Shown: positions 4,644-6,586 of the stretch, in pieces | Position numbering within the stretch: the stretch's first letter is position 1 | Layout: every line of letters begins with the position of its first letter | Assembly (NCBI GenBank): GCA_029098205.1 | Contig: JAQXNW010000185.1 | Coordinates: 1 to 6,586, forward strand | Length of the DNA stretch: 6,586 nucleotides | Origin: Eubacteriales bacterium | GTDB lineage: Bacteria; Bacillota; Clostridia; Peptostreptococcales; Anaerovoracaceae | Reading direction: 5' to 3' | Notes under the pieces: generated by a model | Told to the model about the DNA's origin: nothing | The model's input: the letters and a program-made list of their open reading frames with translations, nothing else | Database searches by the model: none | Program-made: the position numbers and the translations under genes

Positions 4644-5912
4644 ATGATCAATATCCGCATTATTTCTTCGAAATCCGACGCGCACCGCGCGCTGATCGCG
4701 GCTGCTTTGTCCGATCGGAAAACAAAAGTCACCTGCCGGGGGACATCGAAAGATATCGAAGCGACGAAAGAGTGTCTGAAAGCGCTGAATCCGGATTTTC
4801 CTGATCGACTGGACGGGCACCTCGTATTTCGGTGTGGCGAGAGCGGCTCCACGTTTCGGTTCCTTCTTCCGGTAGCCGCGGCGAAGGGGATTTCGGCTGC
4901 TTTCCTACCGGAGGGCAGGCTTCCGGAAAGGCCTTTGACGCCTCTTTACGAGGAGATGGAAGCGCATGGCGTTCGGATGAGTCCGCAAGGGGAGGTTCCT
5001 TTCTTTCTGGATGGAAAGCTTCAGTCTGGAACCTACCGGATTCCCGGAAATATTTCGTCGCAGTTTATCAGTGGATTGTTATTCGCGCTTCCGCTTCTTA
5101 ATGGAGACAGCCGGATTGAAATTCCCGGGAAGCTTGAATCATCCGGATATGTCCGGATGACGGAGAAGACCATCTCCCGTTTCGGAGTGCGCGTTTTAAC
5201 GGAGCCTCTGGACGGAGATTCGAAAAAGGGACAGGTGCTGAAGATTCCAGGCGGTCAGGTCTACGAAGGACCGCGCGATTATCCGGTGGAAGGGGATTGG
5301 TCAAACGGTGCGTTCTGGCTTGCCGCGGGCATTCTGGGGGATGAGCCGGTTCGTCTTTCCGGACTTCCGGTTGATTCGGCGCAGGGCGACCGTAAGATCC
5401 TTCCGATTCTCCGCGCATTCGGCGGTGATATTGCGGAAGAAAGACACGTGGTTCCCGGCTGCAGCAAAAGGGAGGAACTGGTTCTTACCGCGTATCCGTC
5501 CCGAGGAAAACTTCATGGGACTACCGTTTCCTGCAGTGAAATTCCGGATCTGGTCCCCATTCTTTCTCTGGTTGCGCAGCTTTCAGAGGGAGATACGGAA
5601 TTCACGGATGCGGGAAGGCTTCGTCTGAAAGAAAGCGACCGAATCGCTTCCACCGTATCGCTTCTTCGTAGCCTCGGAGGAAATGCGGAAGAGGAAGCGG
5701 AGGGTCTTCATGTTTTCGGTGTAAAGTCCCTTCGGGGAGGAATCTGTGACGGAGCCAACGATCACCGGATTGTCATGACGGCGGCAGTTGCTTCACTGGC
5801 AGCGGAAAACGAAGTGGTTCTTCACGGTTCTAAGGCCTGTGAAAAATCCTACCCCGACTTTTTTAAGGAGTTTGATCAGGCGAGTCTTATGAAAAATCTG
5901 AGGCTGGAATAA
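4644..5912 (+). CDS. aroA: 3-phosphoshikimate 1-carboxyvinyltransferase (EPSP synthase)
   Basis: A 422-residue cytosolic enzyme transferring enolpyruvyl from phosphoenolpyruvate to shikimate 3-phosphate, the penultimate step to chorismate. Motifs run in the expected order: SSKSDAHRALI (8-18), FRCGESGSTFRF (62-73), LPERPL (93-98), GNISSQFISG (135-144), VEGDWSNGAFW (215-225), IPDLVPIL (300-307) with the conserved Asp302, LRLKESDRI (326-334) with likely catalytic Glu330, and DHRIVM (373-378). Gly68 aligns with E. coli Gly96. Length is usual for the family, although the SKS motif sits about a dozen residues closer to the N-terminus than in E. coli. The start has AAAGGAG (4631-4637) six bases upstream and no earlier in-frame start. 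It follows aroB by 30 bases without a terminator. The SKSDAHR form agrees with other Clostridia-type AroA proteins as I remember them. Confidence 0.96.
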   Translation: MINIRIISSKSDAHRALIAAALSDRKTKVTCRGTSKDIEATKECLKALNPDFPDRLDGHLVFRCGESGSTFRFLLPVAAAKGISAAFLPEGRLPERPLTPLYEEMEAHGVRMSPQGEVPFFLDGKLQSGTYRIPGNISSQFISGLLFALPLLNGDSRIEIPGKLESSGYVRMTEKTISRFGVRVLTEPLDGDSKKGQVLKIPGGQVYEGPRDYPVEGDWSNGAFWLAAGILGDEPVRLSGLPVDSAQGDRKILPILRAFGGDIAEERHVVPGCSKREELVLTAYPSRGKLHGTTVSCSEIPDLVPILSLVAQLSEGDTEFTDAGRLRLKESDRIASTVSLLRSLGGNAEEEAEGLHVFGVKSLRGGICDGANDHRIVMTAAVASLAAENEVVLHGSKACEKSYPDFFKEFDQASLMKNLRLE

Positions 5913-5972
5913 GAATACCGATAAAAAGAAAAGAAGAATAGGGATAAATTAGAGAGGACGAAATAGGATAAG
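5913..5972 (+). other. Purine-rich aroA-aroC spacer
   Basis: These 60 bases are strongly A/G-biased on the plus strand and contain no inverted repeat or T run, so transcription probably continues from aroA into aroC. AGAGAGGA (5951-5958) is 14 bases before the aroC ATG, rather far, and AGGA (5965-5968) only four bases before, rather close. Neither is an ideal ribosome binding site. I see no promoter. Confidence 0.6.
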
Positions 5973-6586
5973 ATGGCATCAACCTATGGCGAAAATATAA
6001 AACTGTCGATTTTCGGACAGTCCCATTCTGCAGCGATCGGCGCTGTGATCGATGGACTTCCGGCCGGTTTCCTCATCGATACGGATAAACTCAGGGAGTT
6101 TATGATGCGCAGGGCGCCTGGAAGAAACCGATTTTCGACGCCGAGAAAAGAAGCGGATGAGGTGGAATTCCTGTCCGGCCTTGTAAATGGCACGACCTGC
6201 GGCGCGCCTCTCGCTTTTTTGATCCGGAACACAAATGTCCGGAAGCAGGATTATGCGAATCTGGCGGATGTGCCTAGACCGGCGCATGCGGATTATACAG
6301 CGCACGTGAAATACGGCGGGTTTGAGGATTCCACAGGCGGAGGGCATTTCTCGGGACGGCTTACAGCGCCTCTAGCGGTTGCCGGCGGAATCGCGAAGCA
6401 ATATCTTGAGGACGCGGGAATTCAGGTTTCAGCAGAAATTCAGGAAATCGGCGGAAACCGGGAGGATCCGTTTTCTGAAATCGACCGGGCCAGAGAAGCG
6501 GGAGATTCTGTAGGCGGAATCATATTCTGCACAGTCACGGGAGTGCCTGCGGGAATCGGCGCTCCAATGTTCGGCGGGATGGAAAA
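5973..6586 (+). CDS. aroC: Chorismate synthase, N-terminal part (cut by window end)
   Basis: The first 204 codons of an enzyme usually about 360 residues long; it continues past the window. It converts EPSP to chorismate using reduced FMN, the last common step before the Phe, Tyr and Trp branches. Visible signatures are MASTYGENIKLSIFGQSHS at the start with His18 in the conserved GxSH position, AIGAVIDGLPAG (21-32), RRAPGRNRFSTPRKE (46-60), RPAHADYTAHVKYGG (102-116) and GGGHFSGRLTAPLAVAGGIA (122-141), where His125 lies in the FMN/substrate region. The GQSHS form, rather than GESHG of enteric bacteria, is one I associate with Clostridia. The start is supported by the conserved first residues, despite a mediocre ribosome binding site. 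It lies 60 bases after aroA with no terminator between. Confidence 0.95.
   Translation, partial: MASTYGENIKLSIFGQSHSAAIGAVIDGLPAGFLIDTDKLREFMMRRAPGRNRFSTPRKEADEVEFLSGLVNGTTCGAPLAFLIRNTNVRKQDYANLADVPRPAHADYTAHVKYGGFEDSTGGGHFSGRLTAPLAVAGGIAKQYLEDAGIQVSAEIQEIGGNREDPFSEIDRAREAGDSVGGIIFCTVTGVPAGIGAPMFGGME

Overview
The window carries most of an aromatic amino acid (shikimate/chorismate/tyrosine) biosynthesis operon from what looks like a Clostridia-type Bacillota, perhaps Lachnospiraceae-like; the family-level guess is weak. The basis is strong AGGAGG/AAAGGAG ribosome binding sites, roughly 50% GC in the genes with AT-rich spacers, a type I-beta DAHP synthase, an AroC beginning with the GQSHS form, and the compact order aroF-tyrA-aroB-aroA-aroC. 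No phage, IS, CRISPR, tRNA or rRNA is visible.

Layout. (1) Positions 39-1298, minus strand: a complete histidinol dehydrogenase-family gene. It has the zinc and catalytic residues, but its substrate-side sequence resembles the HisD-like paralog branch more than textbook HisD. (2) Positions 1299-1721: a 423-base AT-rich divergent control region. It holds the minus-strand promoter and ribosome binding site, a candidate plus-strand promoter overlapped by a 15-base inverted repeat, and a complete transcription attenuator. (3) Positions 1722-6586, plus strand: aroF (DAHP synthase with an N-terminal ferredoxin-like regulatory domain), tyrA (prephenate dehydrogenase), aroB (3-dehydroquinate synthase), aroA (EPSP synthase) and the first 204 codons of aroC (chorismate synthase), which runs off the window. 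Gaps are 19, -4, 30 and 60 bases, consistent with one transcript.

The main find is the aroF leader. A 33-codon reading frame at 1500-1601, with its own ribosome binding site, encodes a peptide with five consecutive Tyr codons followed directly by three Phe codons, and five more Phe elsewhere. Around it lie four RNA segments that can pair 1:2 (1519-1526 with 1571-1578), 2:3 (1571-1579 with 1637-1645) or 3:4 (1635-1643 with 1651-1659). The 3:4 pairing is a strong intrinsic terminator 56 bases before aroF. Segments 1 and 3 share the 8-mer GCAGCATA, so they compete for segment 2. This is the architecture of a ribosome-mediated attenuator sensing charged tRNA-Tyr and tRNA-Phe, in a group where aromatic operons are more often tied to T-box or TRAP control; no T-box consensus is seen here.

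How it fits together: AroF makes DAHP, AroB closes it to 3-dehydroquinate, AroA and AroC complete the late steps to chorismate, and TyrA directs prephenate to tyrosine. aroD, aroE, aroK and pheA are not in the window and may lie downstream. Tyr/Phe supply would be sensed twice: transcriptionally by the leader, and probably allosterically by the AroF N-terminal domain.
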